DNA of 52,610 nucleotides from an uncultured Eubacteriales bacterium (GTDB lineage Bacteria; Bacillota; Clostridia; Oscillospirales; CAG-272). Shown here piece after piece: positions 14,355-22,710 of this stretch (its first letter is position 1; the number at the start of each line of letters is the position of its first letter). Where the stretch lies: contig URAP01000012.1 in NCBI GenBank assembly GCA_900545935.1, forward strand, positions 1-52,610, in the 5' to 3' direction. The notes under the pieces are model-generated. The model saw only the letters and a program-made list of their open reading frames with translations. It made no database searches and was not told the DNA's origin. A program made the translations under genes and the position numbers.

Positions 14355-15902
14355 TTGTTTTTTCTTGAGTATAAAAATAAGCTGATCGGCGGGATACTCG
14401 CCGCATGTATGACGTTGACCGCCTTGACTTCGGCAGGTTCTGCCGTTATTGCCGCAGACGACGGCTTCGAGTCGGTCGCCGCCGGGCACTATTTCGGCGC
14501 AGAGCTGCTGCCGAGCGGGGTGGATGCCGATACGCTGCACCGCCGCCTTTCGGATGCCGTGATCTCCTGCTCTCCCACAGCCGAGCTGGCTGATCTCGGT
14601 ATTACCGACGACAGTGCGAGCGCCATTGCGGAGATGATAACCTATTCGATACCGGAGGCGTTTCATATCGAGCGGATCAGCTATGAGACCGATCATCAGG
14701 ACAACATCATCCGTATGCATTTCAAATACAGTATGACTGCGGAGGCGTACAAGGCTAAGCTCGACGAATGCGAGGCTGCCGCCGATCGCTTGACAGCCGA
14801 TCTTGTCGATTCCGCTTTGAGCGATGCGGAGAAAACTCTGCTCGTTCATGACCGTATCGCAGCAGCGTGCGAATACGACTATTCCGGATATACGGATTAT
14901 ATTCAGGGCGGCAAGGATATGCCGGCTGACGATTTCAGCATATACGGAGTTCTTGTGAACGGCAAGGCCGTATGCGAGGGCTATGCGCTGACAAATATCT
15001 ATCTGCTTTCCCGTCTCGGCATCCAAGCGATGTTCTGCCGTTCGTCTCAGATAAATCACGGTTGGAATATCGTATGGCTTGACAATATTCCTTACCATGT
15101 TGATATTACATGGGACGATGCGGTATGGGATATCACCGGCAGGGTAGATCATCAGTATTTCCTGCTCTCGAGCAGTGCGCTTGAGAGCCGCCGCGCCGCA
15201 AACGGTGCCGCTGCCGACGATTATTACACATTCCCTGACGATACGACCTACGACAGCTACTATTGGCAGAGCTCGAATGCAGCATTTCAGTATGTAGGCG
15301 GCGTGCTCTATTATATCGACAACAAGCGCGGTGAGCTGATATCTCTCGGCGATGAGACAAAGACGATCGCAGAGCTCGACGGAAGCTGGGCTGCGGGCAA
15401 GCTGTCGACGTGGTCGGGTAATTTCTCGCGTCTTGCTTCCTACGGCAGCTCGCTCTACTACTCGACTCCGGATTCTATCTATCGCTATAATACCGAGACC
15501 GGCGAGATCGAGCGATTTTATGAGCCGGATCTTTCGGTGGGCAAATATTTCGGAATTTACGGACTTTCGGTATTCGGCAATGAGCTCGTCTATGATATAA
15601 ACGATTCTCCGAATTTTACGGAATCAACAAAGGCAAACTACGAGTACAGGATTCCTCTCAAGCGCGATACCGAGCCGACCGAGGAGATGGCGGGCGATAT
15701 CAACGGGGACAAAACGGTGGACACCTCAGATCTTATCCGACTGATGAAATATATCTCAGGCAGCAATGTTGTGGTGTATGTTCCGGATGTAAACGGAGAC
15801 GGATATGTTAACGTGTCCGACCTTGTCAGGCTTATGAGATATATTGCCGGACAGGATGTTGAACTGGTTGCAGCTTATCCTAAGACGGAAGGTGCGGCGT
15901 GA
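14355..15902 (+). CDS. Secreted transglutaminase-like protein with C-terminal type I dockerin
   Basis: A 515-residue protein starting at TTG 14355, the codon correctly spaced (7 bases) from GGAGG at 14343-14347. Residues ~9-34 form a signal peptide (NKLIGGILAACMTLTALTSAGSAVIAA). A transglutaminase core follows with a likely Cys-His-Asp triad: C207 in AVCEGYA, H235 in NHGWNIV, D250 in VDITWDD. A beta-rich region (~310-435) with repeated YYxID-type strands precedes a dockerin (447-502) of two calcium-binding repeats, GDINGDKTVDTSDLIRLMK and PDVNGDGYVNVSDLVRLMR. Dockerins bind cohesins on scaffoldins, so the enzyme is probably displayed in a cellulosome-like complex. Protease or peptide-crosslinking activity is possible; substrate unknown. 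Confidence 0.93.
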   Translation: MFFLEYKNKLIGGILAACMTLTALTSAGSAVIAADDGFESVAAGHYFGAELLPSGVDADTLHRRLSDAVISCSPTAELADLGITDDSASAIAEMITYSIPEAFHIERISYETDHQDNIIRMHFKYSMTAEAYKAKLDECEAAADRLTADLVDSALSDAEKTLLVHDRIAAACEYDYSGYTDYIQGGKDMPADDFSIYGVLVNGKAVCEGYALTNIYLLSRLGIQAMFCRSSQINHGWNIVWLDNIPYHVDITWDDAVWDITGRVDHQYFLLSSSALESRRAANGAAADDYYTFPDDTTYDSYYWQSSNAAFQYVGGVLYYIDNKRGELISLGDETKTIAELDGSWAAGKLSTWSGNFSRLASYGSSLYYSTPDSIYRYNTETGEIERFYEPDLSVGKYFGIYGLSVFGNELVYDINDSPNFTESTKANYEYRIPLKRDTEPTEEMAGDINGDKTVDTSDLIRLMKYISGSNVVVYVPDVNGDGYVNVSDLVRLMRYIAGQDVELVAAYPKTEGAA

Positions 15903-15944
15903 CAGCGCTGTTCATATAGTCGATAGGGAATCGAATTGAATAAG

Positions 15945-15989
15945 AAAACGGCAAACGGTGCGTTTTGGCGCGCCGTCTGCCGTTTTTTT
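15945..15989 (+). terminator. Rho-independent terminator of the dockerin gene
   Basis: AAAACGGCA pairs with TGCCGTTTT, continued by an inner ACGG-GCG/CGC-CCGT stem, and is followed by seven T residues (15983-15989). It lies 43 bases past the stop. Confidence 0.85.
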
Positions 15990-16009
15990 GCTTTGCGTCG
16001 GTGTATAAA

Positions 16010-16154
16010 CACGCCGCCACGGTTCACGATGAGCCAAGCCCGGCGGTCTGTCTTGAAAATGTCGGGCACGCCGCCACGGTTCACGATGAGCCAAGTCCGG
16101 CGTATTGCCTTGAAAGTGCGGGGCACGCCGCCACCGTTCACGATGAGCCAAGAT
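16010..16154. repeat. Two and a half tandem copies of a 57-bp repeat
   Basis: Units begin at 16010, 16067 and 16124; the last is truncated after about 31 bases. The first ~29 bases of each unit, starting CACGCCGCCAC, are almost identical and the remaining 28 are about 70% alike. It lies in the spacer between the convergent dockerin and dapA genes. Confidence 0.9.
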
Positions 16155-16157
16155 TAA

Positions 16158-16195
16158 AGCTCCCGGCGCGTGCCGCATTGCGCACACCGGGAGCT
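16158..16195 (-). terminator. Hairpin downstream of dapA, probable terminator
   Basis: AGCTCCCGG (16158-16166) pairs perfectly with CCGGGAGCT (16187-16195), extended by GTG/CAC pairing inside. It lies 60 bases past the dapA stop; the T-tract on the dapA strand is weak (TTTAATCTT), and the plus strand has CTCTCTTTTA. Confidence 0.6.
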
Positions 16196-16255
16196 CCGCT
16201 CTCTCTTTTATCTTATGTCTTATGTCTCTTATATTGCCGCGCCGTTTGTCTGATT

Positions 16256-17158
16256 TTACGGCTCCGGCAGCAGCCCGTAGCGCTTCATTACCTCGCGCAG
16301 CTGCGCCTCCTCCTGCCTGCTCATGCGGCATAGCGGGAGCCGCATTTCATAGGTGCACAGCCCCATCATGGCGAGTGCGGTCTTTACCGGGATCGGATTC
16401 ACTGCGGAGAACAGCGCATCACACAGCGGCAGCAGAGAGCGCTGAAGAGAAGCTGCCTCGGTGTAGCTCTGTCCGTCGCACAGTGCCGTCAGTCGGTGCA
16501 TTGCGTCCGGCAGGAGATTCGATACCACCGATATCACTCCCGCGCCGCCGAGTGCCATTACGCATCCCGCAAGCTCGTCGTTTCCGCTGTATACGTCGAG
16601 CGCGCCGTCGGTTTCTGCGATTATTTTCTGAGCGGCTACGGGGTTTCCCGAGGCTTCCTTTACCGCTACGATGCGCTCATCCCGCGCAAGCTCTCGATAT
16701 ACGTTTATCGGAATATCGCAGCCTGTCCGCGACGGTACATTATATAGTATCAGCGGTGCCGATGCGCTGCGCGCTATGTGCAGAAAGCTCCTGCACAGCC
16801 CCTCCGGCGTAGCCTTGTTGTAGTACGGAGTTACCACGAGCAGCGCGTCCGCTCCGGCATCTGAGGCGTAGCGGGACAGTGACGCCGCCTTTTCTATATT
16901 GTTCGATCCGGTGCCTGCTATGACCGGAACTCTGCCGTCTGTATATTTTATTGCCGAGGCAATGCATCTGCGGCGTTCCGTGTCCGATAGAGTGGCACTC
17001 TCACCGGTCGTTCCGCATATTACGAGTGCATCCGCACCGAGCTCGACCTGTCGGTCGATGAGCGTGCGCAAGGCGGGATAGTCTACCTCTCCGTCCCGCA
17101 TCGGAGTAATGAGCGCGGTGCCGACGCCCCGGAAAATCGTCTTTTTGTTTTCAGCCAT
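16256..17158 (-). CDS. dapA: 4-hydroxy-tetrahydrodipicolinate synthase
   Basis: A 300-residue TIM-barrel enzyme of normal length. It condenses pyruvate with aspartate semialdehyde, the first committed step to diaminopimelate and lysine, and supplies dipicolinate for spores. Motifs: GTTGES (49-54) for pyruvate binding, PYYNK, the catalytic tyrosine in LILYNVPSRTG (Y139) and the Schiff-base lysine in VAVKEASG (K167). AGGAG lies 8 bases before the ATG. It stands alone on the minus strand, divergent from queA; dapB and other lysine genes are not in the window. Members of this family also include N-acetylneuraminate lyase and other aldolases, but the motifs favour DapA. Confidence 0.95.
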   Translation of the reverse strand: MAENKKTIFRGVGTALITPMRDGEVDYPALRTLIDRQVELGADALVICGTTGESATLSDTERRRCIASAIKYTDGRVPVIAGTGSNNIEKAASLSRYASDAGADALLVVTPYYNKATPEGLCRSFLHIARSASAPLILYNVPSRTGCDIPINVYRELARDERIVAVKEASGNPVAAQKIIAETDGALDVYSGNDELAGCVMALGGAGVISVVSNLLPDAMHRLTALCDGQSYTEAASLQRSLLPLCDALFSAVNPIPVKTALAMMGLCTYEMRLPLCRMSRQEEAQLREVMKRYGLLPEP

Positions 17159-17410
17159 TGCTTTGTCTCCTGTGCTCGGAGTCGAGTCGAGTGCTTTTTC
17201 TGTCTGTCGGCGATAGTATTCGTCGTCCCTCGCTTTGCCGAAAAATATTCTGCCGCAGAGCGCTTTGTCGATAATTCATCTATCGGATAGCGTTTTGCAG
17301 AAAGGGCGGAGGATGCCGGTATTTTTTCGGCTCGTCCGAGCGTCTATGTTCTTCTGCTGCATCGGCTTGCCGCCGCCTGCGGAAATTGCCGTACAGCGTG
17401 TTATTTATGC
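17159..17410. other. Intergenic region between dapA and queA
   Basis: No gene seen. It contains a partial inverted repeat (CGATA-attcatc-TATCG near 17270-17286) in a stretch repeating AGCGCTTTG/AGCGTTTTG; role unknown. The dapA promoter should lie here but no clear hexamer pair was found. Confidence 0.4.
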
Positions 17411-17439
17411 TTGAAAAAACTGCCGCATTGTAATATAAT
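17411..17439 (+). promoter_or_regulatory. Promoter of queA (and probably miaA)
   Basis: TTGAAA (17411-17416) and perfect TATAAT (17434-17439), 17 bases apart. Confidence 0.8.
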
Positions 17440-17517
17440 TAATATGACAGCGCAGATGTCTCTGCGATTTTATTATATGCTGCCGGCGTCTCGGCGTTAC
17501 GGCGATACGGAGAAACG

Positions 17518-18591
17518 ATGTCTGAAGAAAAGGTTATTATAAACGAAAAGGTCGGAACCGACCTGAAAAAGAGCGATTTTTACTACGATCTGCCGGAGGA
17601 GCTTATAGCGCAGACTCCCGCCGAGCGCCGCGATATGTCCCGACTTATGACGGTCGATCGCAGGACCGGCGAGATAGGGCACGGTATCTTTCACGATATC
17701 GTAGATATGCTCGAGCCGGATGATGTTCTTGTTATCAACAATTCCAAGGTCATTCCGGCGCGCCTGCACGGAATAAAGGATGAAACGGGCGCGCATATGG
17801 AAATGCTGCTGCTCCGTGACCTCGGAGACGACTGCTGGGAGGTGCTCGTGCACCCCGGCAGACGTGCGAAAACGGGCTCGGTCATCAGCTTCGGCGACGG
17901 GCTGCTGCGCGCGCATGTCCTCCGCACCGTCGAGGATGGAAATCGTGTTGTCCGGCTCGAGTACAGCAGGGAGGGCGGAGAGAACATCTTCTCGGTACTC
18001 GACCGTATAGGTGAGATGCCGCTGCCGCCGTATATCACCTCACGCGCTTCGGATCCGGGACGCTATCAGACGGTCTATGCCGACCGCGAGGGCTCGGCTG
18101 CCGCACCGACGGCGGGCTTGCACTTTACGGAGGAGCTGCTTGACCGCATTCGTGATAAGGGAATCCGTATCGCACCGGTGCTGCTGCACGTCGGTCTCGG
18201 CACCTTCCGTCCGGTAAAGGAGGATGCAATATCGGATCATGTCATGCACACCGAGCATTTTGAGATAAGTCGGGAGAGCGCAGATATCATCAACTCCTGC
18301 AAGGGCAGGGTGGTCGCGGTCGGTACTACCTCATGCCGAGTTCTTGAGAGTGCGGCGGATGAGAGCGGTCATATCGATCCGATGACGGCGGATACCGGAA
18401 TATTCATCTATCCCGGTTATCGTTTCAAGCGCGTTGACGCACTTATCACGAATTTCCATCTGCCCGAGAGCACGCTGCTTATGCTCGTTTCCGCTTTTTC
18501 CTCTCGTGAAATAATGCTGCGCGCATACGCCGAGGCGATCGAGCAGAGATACAGATTCTTTTCGTTCGGCGATGCGATGTTTATCGCGTAG
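17518..18591 (+). CDS. queA: S-adenosylmethionine:tRNA ribosyltransferase-isomerase QueA
   Basis: A 357-residue protein. It transfers and isomerises the ribose of S-adenosylmethionine onto 7-aminomethyl-7-deazaguanine in tRNA wobble position 34, forming epoxyqueuosine. Family segments are clear: FYYDLPEELIAQTPAERRDMSRLM near the N-terminus, VINNSKVIPARLHG, GEMPLPPYI, AAPTAGLHFTEELL, LLHVGLGTFRPVK and the C-terminal LITNFHLPESTLLMLVSAF. GGAG lies 7 bases upstream of the ATG. About 17 residues precede the usual family start, a modest extension. miaA follows 105 bases downstream; both modify the tRNA anticodon loop. The tgt gene that normally acts before QueA is not in the window. Confidence 0.97.
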   Translation: MSEEKVIINEKVGTDLKKSDFYYDLPEELIAQTPAERRDMSRLMTVDRRTGEIGHGIFHDIVDMLEPDDVLVINNSKVIPARLHGIKDETGAHMEMLLLRDLGDDCWEVLVHPGRRAKTGSVISFGDGLLRAHVLRTVEDGNRVVRLEYSREGGENIFSVLDRIGEMPLPPYITSRASDPGRYQTVYADREGSAAAPTAGLHFTEELLDRIRDKGIRIAPVLLHVGLGTFRPVKEDAISDHVMHTEHFEISRESADIINSCKGRVVAVGTTSCRVLESAADESGHIDPMTADTGIFIYPGYRFKRVDALITNFHLPESTLLMLVSAFSSREIMLRAYAEAIEQRYRFFSFGDAMFIA

Positions 18592-18696
18592 ACCGTATAA
18601 TCGTGATATGACATTGTGTTTGCGCCGTCGATGATGTCTGTGCTTACACTTGCTGACAGCATTACGGTACAGTGATAATTTGATTGTGAGAAGATT

Positions 18697-19635
18697 ATGA
18701 CAGAAAGAAAAATACCGCTGCTATGCATAACCGGTCCTACGGCGTCCGGCAAGAGCGCACTTGCGGTCAGACTTGCGCAGCTGCTCGGAGGCGAGGTGGT
18801 ATCCTGCGATTCTATGCAGATATACCGCGGAATGGATATCGGAACGGCAAAGCCGACGGAGGCTGAGATGTGCGGTGTTCCGCACCATATGATAGATATC
18901 GTCGCACCGAGCGAGGATTACAGCTGCGGCAGATATGCCGATGAAGCGGCGAAGGTAATAAAGGACATCGCTTCGCGCGGAGCACTGCCCATTGTCTGCG
19001 GCGGAACGGGGCTGTATCTCGACAGTCTCATAACGGCGACGGAGCATGCGGATGCGCCGTCGGATCCCGCCATGCGCGAGGAGCTGCTTGCACGCGACGC
19101 GCAGAGCCTGCACGATGAGCTTTCCGAGATAGATGCCGAGAGTGCCGCTGCCATCCATCCCAACAATAAGCGCAGGGTAGCGCGGGCGATTGAGATCTAT
19201 CGAATAACCGGAAGAACAAAGTCCGAGTGGGACAGACGATCTCACGATACGCCGTCTCCCTATGATGCGTCGGTCGTCGCGCTCGGTTATCTCGACCGCG
19301 AGCTGCTGTATCGGCGTATCCGTATGCGTGTGGATGAGATGTTTGACCGCGGATTATGTGATGAGGTGTGTAGCTTAGATCTCGATCCGGACAGCACTGC
19401 CGCCGCCGCAATCGGCTATAAGGAGGTAGGCACGTATCTGCGCGGCGAGTGCACCGAGGAGCAGGCGCGCGAGGCTGTCAAGCTCGCTACGACGCGCTAT
19501 GCAAAGCGGCAGCTGTCGTGGCTGCGAGGGCGCTCGTATGTAAAATGGGCTATGATCTGCGGAGACCCTGAGCAGGATAAAAAAATGCTCGATAAGATTG
19601 TAAATATTTCGTTAATACTCTCGGAGCGCCGATAA
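18697..19635 (+). CDS. miaA: tRNA dimethylallyltransferase MiaA
   Basis: A 312-residue protein that transfers an isopentenyl group from dimethylallyl diphosphate to A37 of tRNAs reading codons that start with U. The P-loop GPTASGKS is at 13-20, followed by the substrate segment CDSMQIYRGMDIGTAKPT, the family motif GVPHHMID, and CGGTGLYLDSL. The helical insertion RRVARAIEIYRITGRTKSEW and the C-terminal ATTRYAKRQLSWLR are also characteristic. The start at 18697 has GAGAAG close upstream. It follows queA on the same strand and is probably expressed with it, giving a small tRNA-modification unit. Confidence 0.97.
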   Translation: MTERKIPLLCITGPTASGKSALAVRLAQLLGGEVVSCDSMQIYRGMDIGTAKPTEAEMCGVPHHMIDIVAPSEDYSCGRYADEAAKVIKDIASRGALPIVCGGTGLYLDSLITATEHADAPSDPAMREELLARDAQSLHDELSEIDAESAAAIHPNNKRRVARAIEIYRITGRTKSEWDRRSHDTPSPYDASVVALGYLDRELLYRRIRMRVDEMFDRGLCDEVCSLDLDPDSTAAAAIGYKEVGTYLRGECTEEQAREAVKLATTRYAKRQLSWLRGRSYVKWAMICGDPEQDKKMLDKIVNISLILSERR

Positions 19636-19651
19636 TATATCGGTGCTTTCG

Positions 19652-19660
19652 TGCTATAAT
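19652..19660 (+). promoter_or_regulatory. Extended -10 promoter of the HlyD-like/ylm cluster
   Basis: TGcTATAAT with no good -35. A short stem-loop (CCGATA-ata-TATCGG, 19629-19643) lies just upstream at the end of miaA and may act as a weak terminator. Confidence 0.55.
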
Positions 19661-19819
19661 AAAAGTTAATAAAATTTCACCGAACAGGTGCGTTATTCCG
19701 TAAAGCGAGGCGCGCCGCTCCGAAACGCATTATTTTGCAGAGCACGGTGCATTGATCGGTGCCGCAGAGGATTCGGCGCGCATCTGTCTGCGGATAAAAT
19801 ACAGAGGGGGGAGACGAAT

Positions 19820-21067
19820 ATGGATACAAAATATCTGAAAAAGGTCGCTGTGTATATCATAACGGCGGCAGTATCTCTGCTTTTTATCGCCTACATAATC
19901 TATCACCTCTGGAGCGAGTACAATACCGAGGTCACTACCGTGCCTGCAGAGCATGTTACAATGGAGCAATCGATAACGGTCGATGCGTATATCCTGCGTG
20001 ATGAAACGGTTCTATACGCCGATACGGAGGGAACGGTCGACTATGCCTTTGACGACGGAGATAAGGTGAGCGCCGGGGATCATGTGGCGACGGTCTACGC
20101 AGACGGCGACATAGGAAAAAAATTGATAGATATAGATTCGAGAATATCTGTGCTCGAGCGCAGCCGCGTGGATTCGTCGGTCGTGTCGGACACCGCTACC
20201 ATCGACTCTAAGATAGACAGCGTTTATTACCGCATGCTCGGAAAGATCGGCGGCGGCGATCTCGATTCGGCAATGTCGCTGACGAGCGATATCGTCGTTC
20301 TTCTCAATAAGCGCGCGCTGATAACGAAAAGTGTCGACGGCTACGATGATGCAATTGCCGAGCTTCGCAGCGAGCGGGATACGCTCAGCGCAGCTTCCGA
20401 GGCGACAGAGGATATCGTAACGGATAAGGCTGGATACTTCTATTCGCAGACCGACGGCTATGAGGGCGTTTTCTCGAGTCGGAATATTGACCAGATGCAG
20501 CTTGCGTCCTACGATATGCTCGCATCCGCGATGCCGAGCGCCTCGACCTACGAGGGCGGAAAGCATACGGTGGGAAAGATAGTGACCGACTACCGCTGGT
20601 ATGTAGTGTGTGCGGTATCCACTGCGGAATACCGTAATCTTTCGCTTGAGCGCAGCAGCTACTATGCCGTTTTTCCGGCAAGCGACGACAGGCGGGTCGA
20701 GATGAAGCTGTATAAGGTGGTCAATCCCGCGGATGACGATCGGACGCTTCTGATATTCTACTCGGCGGAGATGCCGGACGGCTTTGATTATTCGCATAAT
20801 CAGACGGTTGAGATAATTACCGCCGAATATTCGGGATATAAGGTGCCTGCCTCCGCCGTGACCATTCAGGACGGAAAGAAGGGCGTGTTCGTGCTCGACA
20901 GCTCGGTAGTCGGCTTTAAGGAGATAGTCCCGCTGTTCGAGCGTGACGGATGGATAGTCTGTGAGGAGCGTGACGTATCGGACGAGAGTCAGACAGGACG
21001 GCTGTCGCTGTATGACTTTGTTATTACGGGAGGTAAGGATCTCTATGACGGAAAGAAGCTGCAATGA
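19820..21067 (+). CDS. HlyD-like single-pass membrane protein at the head of the division cluster
   Basis: A 415-residue protein from ATG 19820 (GGGGGGAG 6 bases upstream); a frame open further upstream has no ribosome site. One transmembrane helix (~residues 6-29, VAVYIITAAVSLLFIAYIIYHLW) is followed by a lipoyl-like half (ADTEGTVDYAFDDGDKVSAGDHVATVY), a helical hairpin (~100-215) and a second beta half with VPASAVTIQDGKKGVFVLD, the layout of HlyD/membrane-fusion adaptors. No transporter partner is adjacent. Homologues are common in Clostridia at this position, immediately upstream of yggS-sepF, so a role at the division site or envelope is more likely than drug export, but that is inference. 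Confidence 0.8.
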   Translation: MDTKYLKKVAVYIITAAVSLLFIAYIIYHLWSEYNTEVTTVPAEHVTMEQSITVDAYILRDETVLYADTEGTVDYAFDDGDKVSAGDHVATVYADGDIGKKLIDIDSRISVLERSRVDSSVVSDTATIDSKIDSVYYRMLGKIGGGDLDSAMSLTSDIVVLLNKRALITKSVDGYDDAIAELRSERDTLSAASEATEDIVTDKAGYFYSQTDGYEGVFSSRNIDQMQLASYDMLASAMPSASTYEGGKHTVGKIVTDYRWYVVCAVSTAEYRNLSLERSSYYAVFPASDDRRVEMKLYKVVNPADDDRTLLIFYSAEMPDGFDYSHNQTVEIITAEYSGYKVPASAVTIQDGKKGVFVLDSSVVGFKEIVPLFERDGWIVCEERDVSDESQTGRLSLYDFVITGGKDLYDGKKLQ

Positions 21068-21833
21068 CGGGCATGCCCCGAGAGAGGGATATGTTCCCGA
21101 GGACGGACGCTGCACCGAGGAATATCTCGCCTGTGTTCGCGAGAATTATTTCGATGTCTGTGAGCGGGTGGAGCGGGTATGTGCCTCGCTCGGCAGAACC
21201 GACGGAGTCAAGATAGTCGCGGCGAGCAAAACGGTGCCTGCCGAGGCGGTGAACTATGCCGCATCGCTCGGTCTGCGTGCCTTCGGAGAAAATCGCGTGC
21301 AGGAATTCTGCGACAAGGAGCCGCTGCTCTCGCCGCAGCTCGAACGTCATTTTATCGGTTCGCTTCAGCGAAACAAGGTCAAATATCTCATCGGCAGAAC
21401 TTCGCTCATCCACTCGGTGGATTCTGTCGCGCTTGCGGAGGAGATAAGCAAGCGTGCAAAGCGCGCCGGTTATGTTCAGGATATTCTCGTCGAGCTGAAT
21501 ATCGGACGCGAGGAGAGCAAGAGCGGAGTGATGCCGGAGGCGCTTGACGGTTTTTTCGACCGGATAGCGGATTTTGACGGTATAAACCCGCTCGGATTGA
21601 TGACAATTGCTCCAAAATGCTACGAAAAAGACGATTATAGAATTTTTTTTGCAGAAACTTATCAAATATTACTTGACATAAACGCAAAAAAAATGCATAA
21701 TAGGTGTGTGCCACTTTTATCTATGGGTATGAGTGACAGTTTTGAACTCGCGCTTGAGTACGGTGCGAACATAATCAGACCCGGTTCGGCAATATTCGGC
21801 AAGCGAAATTACAACAGGCAGAGCGGGACTTGA
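21045..21833 (+). CDS. YggS-family PLP-binding protein (pyridoxal phosphate homeostasis)
   Basis: A 262-residue protein starting at ATG 21045, 23 bases inside the end of the previous gene, with GGGAGGTAAGG upstream. The family is a single-domain alanine-racemase-like barrel that carries pyridoxal 5-phosphate and buffers it; it has no known catalysis. The PLP lysine is in KIVAASKTV (K62). Other signatures: AFGENRVQEF, HFIGSLQRNK, HSVDSVALAEEI, LVELNIGREESKSG, LGLMTI, LSMGMSDSFELALEYGAN and RPGSAIFG. About 25 residues precede the normal family start. The 3-prime third is unusually AT-rich and contains a promoter reading into sepF. Confidence 0.95.
   Translation: MTERSCNDGHAPREGYVPEDGRCTEEYLACVRENYFDVCERVERVCASLGRTDGVKIVAASKTVPAEAVNYAASLGLRAFGENRVQEFCDKEPLLSPQLERHFIGSLQRNKVKYLIGRTSLIHSVDSVALAEEISKRAKRAGYVQDILVELNIGREESKSGVMPEALDGFFDRIADFDGINPLGLMTIAPKCYEKDDYRIFFAETYQILLDINAKKMHNRCVPLLSMGMSDSFELALEYGANIIRPGSAIFGKRNYNRQSGT
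21673..21701 (+). promoter_or_regulatory. Promoter inside the yggS coding sequence, reading into sepF
   Basis: Perfect TTGACA (21673-21678) and CATAAT (21696-21701), 17 bases apart, in an AT-rich stretch of the yggS 3-prime end. It could give sepF and the downstream division genes independent expression. Confidence 0.55.
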
Positions 21834-21893
21834 TTACTTTAACTGGTATTATCAAAACAAGAATAAATAAATGAAAATTAAGGAGAGATTGGT

Positions 21894-22424
21894 ATGGGCT
21901 TCTTTGACAAAATGAAAGACATTGTTAATCCTAAGGATATCGACGAGGGCTACGAGGACGACGAATACGTATTTGATGATAACGGTGCGGCAGATTACGG
22001 CACATCGTATGATAACGCATACAACGGCTCTCAGGCGACAAATTATGCCCCGTCCCGCCAGACCGGTTCTTTCTCAAGCGTCGGAGTGGGCAGCGGACTC
22101 GAGCTGAACGGCAGCGCTCTCGAGCTCAAGGTAATGAAGCCGAAGCACTGGGACAGCGTTAATCAGATCGCCGATCATCTTATCAGCAAGCGCACCGTAG
22201 TGCTCAATCTTGAGGACACGAACAAAGAGGATGCGCGCCGCATGATAGACTTTCTCCTCGGCGTTGTATACACCATTGAGGGCGATATCAAGAAGGTCGC
22301 CAACAATACGTGGGTCATTACGCCTAATAATGTTGACCTCTCGCAGGATAACCAGCAGCAGACCCCTGCCGGTACGCAGAATCAGTCTCAGCCGAACTCG
22401 GGCATGCAGTTTACTTCAATGTAA
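21894..22424 (+). CDS. sepF: Cell division protein SepF
   Basis: A 176-residue cytoplasmic protein. SepF tethers FtsZ filaments to the membrane and shapes them into rings. The N-terminal amphipathic helix MGFFDKMKDIV is the membrane anchor; residues ~15-68 are an acidic then Ser/Asn/Tyr-rich linker; residues ~74-147 are the conserved core (LKVMKPKHWDSVNQIADHL, VVLNLEDTNKEDARRMIDFL, GVVYTIEGDIKKVANNTWVI). The final 28 residues are Gln/Asn-rich and disordered. AAGGAGAG lies 8 bases before the ATG. It follows yggS and precedes yggT, the conserved Gram-positive order. Confidence 0.96.
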   Translation: MGFFDKMKDIVNPKDIDEGYEDDEYVFDDNGAADYGTSYDNAYNGSQATNYAPSRQTGSFSSVGVGSGLELNGSALELKVMKPKHWDSVNQIADHLISKRTVVLNLEDTNKEDARRMIDFLLGVVYTIEGDIKKVANNTWVITPNNVDLSQDNQQQTPAGTQNQSQPNSGMQFTSM

Positions 22425-22446
22425 GTTTGCCCTGAGGTAGTTTGCG

Positions 22447-22710
22447 ATGGGAATAATAGGCAGAACCCTGGCTTTGATTTTGCGAGCATTTGAACTTGTA
22501 ATGGTGATCAGGGCTGTTATGTCATGGATCATGCCGGGTGATGCCAACAGATTTACGCAGATCGTTTACGGAATAACCGAGCCGGTCATCGCACCGGTCA
22601 GACGGCTGCTTTTAAGGGTCGATTTCTGCAGGAGATGTCCTATCGACCTTTCGTTCCTTGTCGTTTTTATACTTTTGGAGCTTCTTGAGGGATTTGTAAG
22701 ACTGTTATGA
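22447..22710 (+). CDS. YggT-family membrane protein
   Basis: An 87-residue protein with two hydrophobic helices (~5-27 and ~68-86) and the central family motif AVMSWIMPGDANRFTQIVYGITEPVIAPVRRLL. YggT proteins are small integral membrane proteins of uncertain function encoded next to sepF in most Firmicutes and linked to division or envelope stability. Starts at ATG 22447 with GAGG 9 bases upstream; its stop overlaps the start of the next gene as ATGA, implying translational coupling. Confidence 0.92.
   Translation: MGIIGRTLALILRAFELVMVIRAVMSWIMPGDANRFTQIVYGITEPVIAPVRRLLLRVDFCRRCPIDLSFLVVFILLELLEGFVRLL

Noticed and set aside
16010..16154. Possible CRISPR array (29-base repeats with 28-base spacers)
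   Set aside because: The would-be spacers are about 70% identical to each other, there are only two and a half units, and no cas genes are present; it is a 57-bp tandem repeat.
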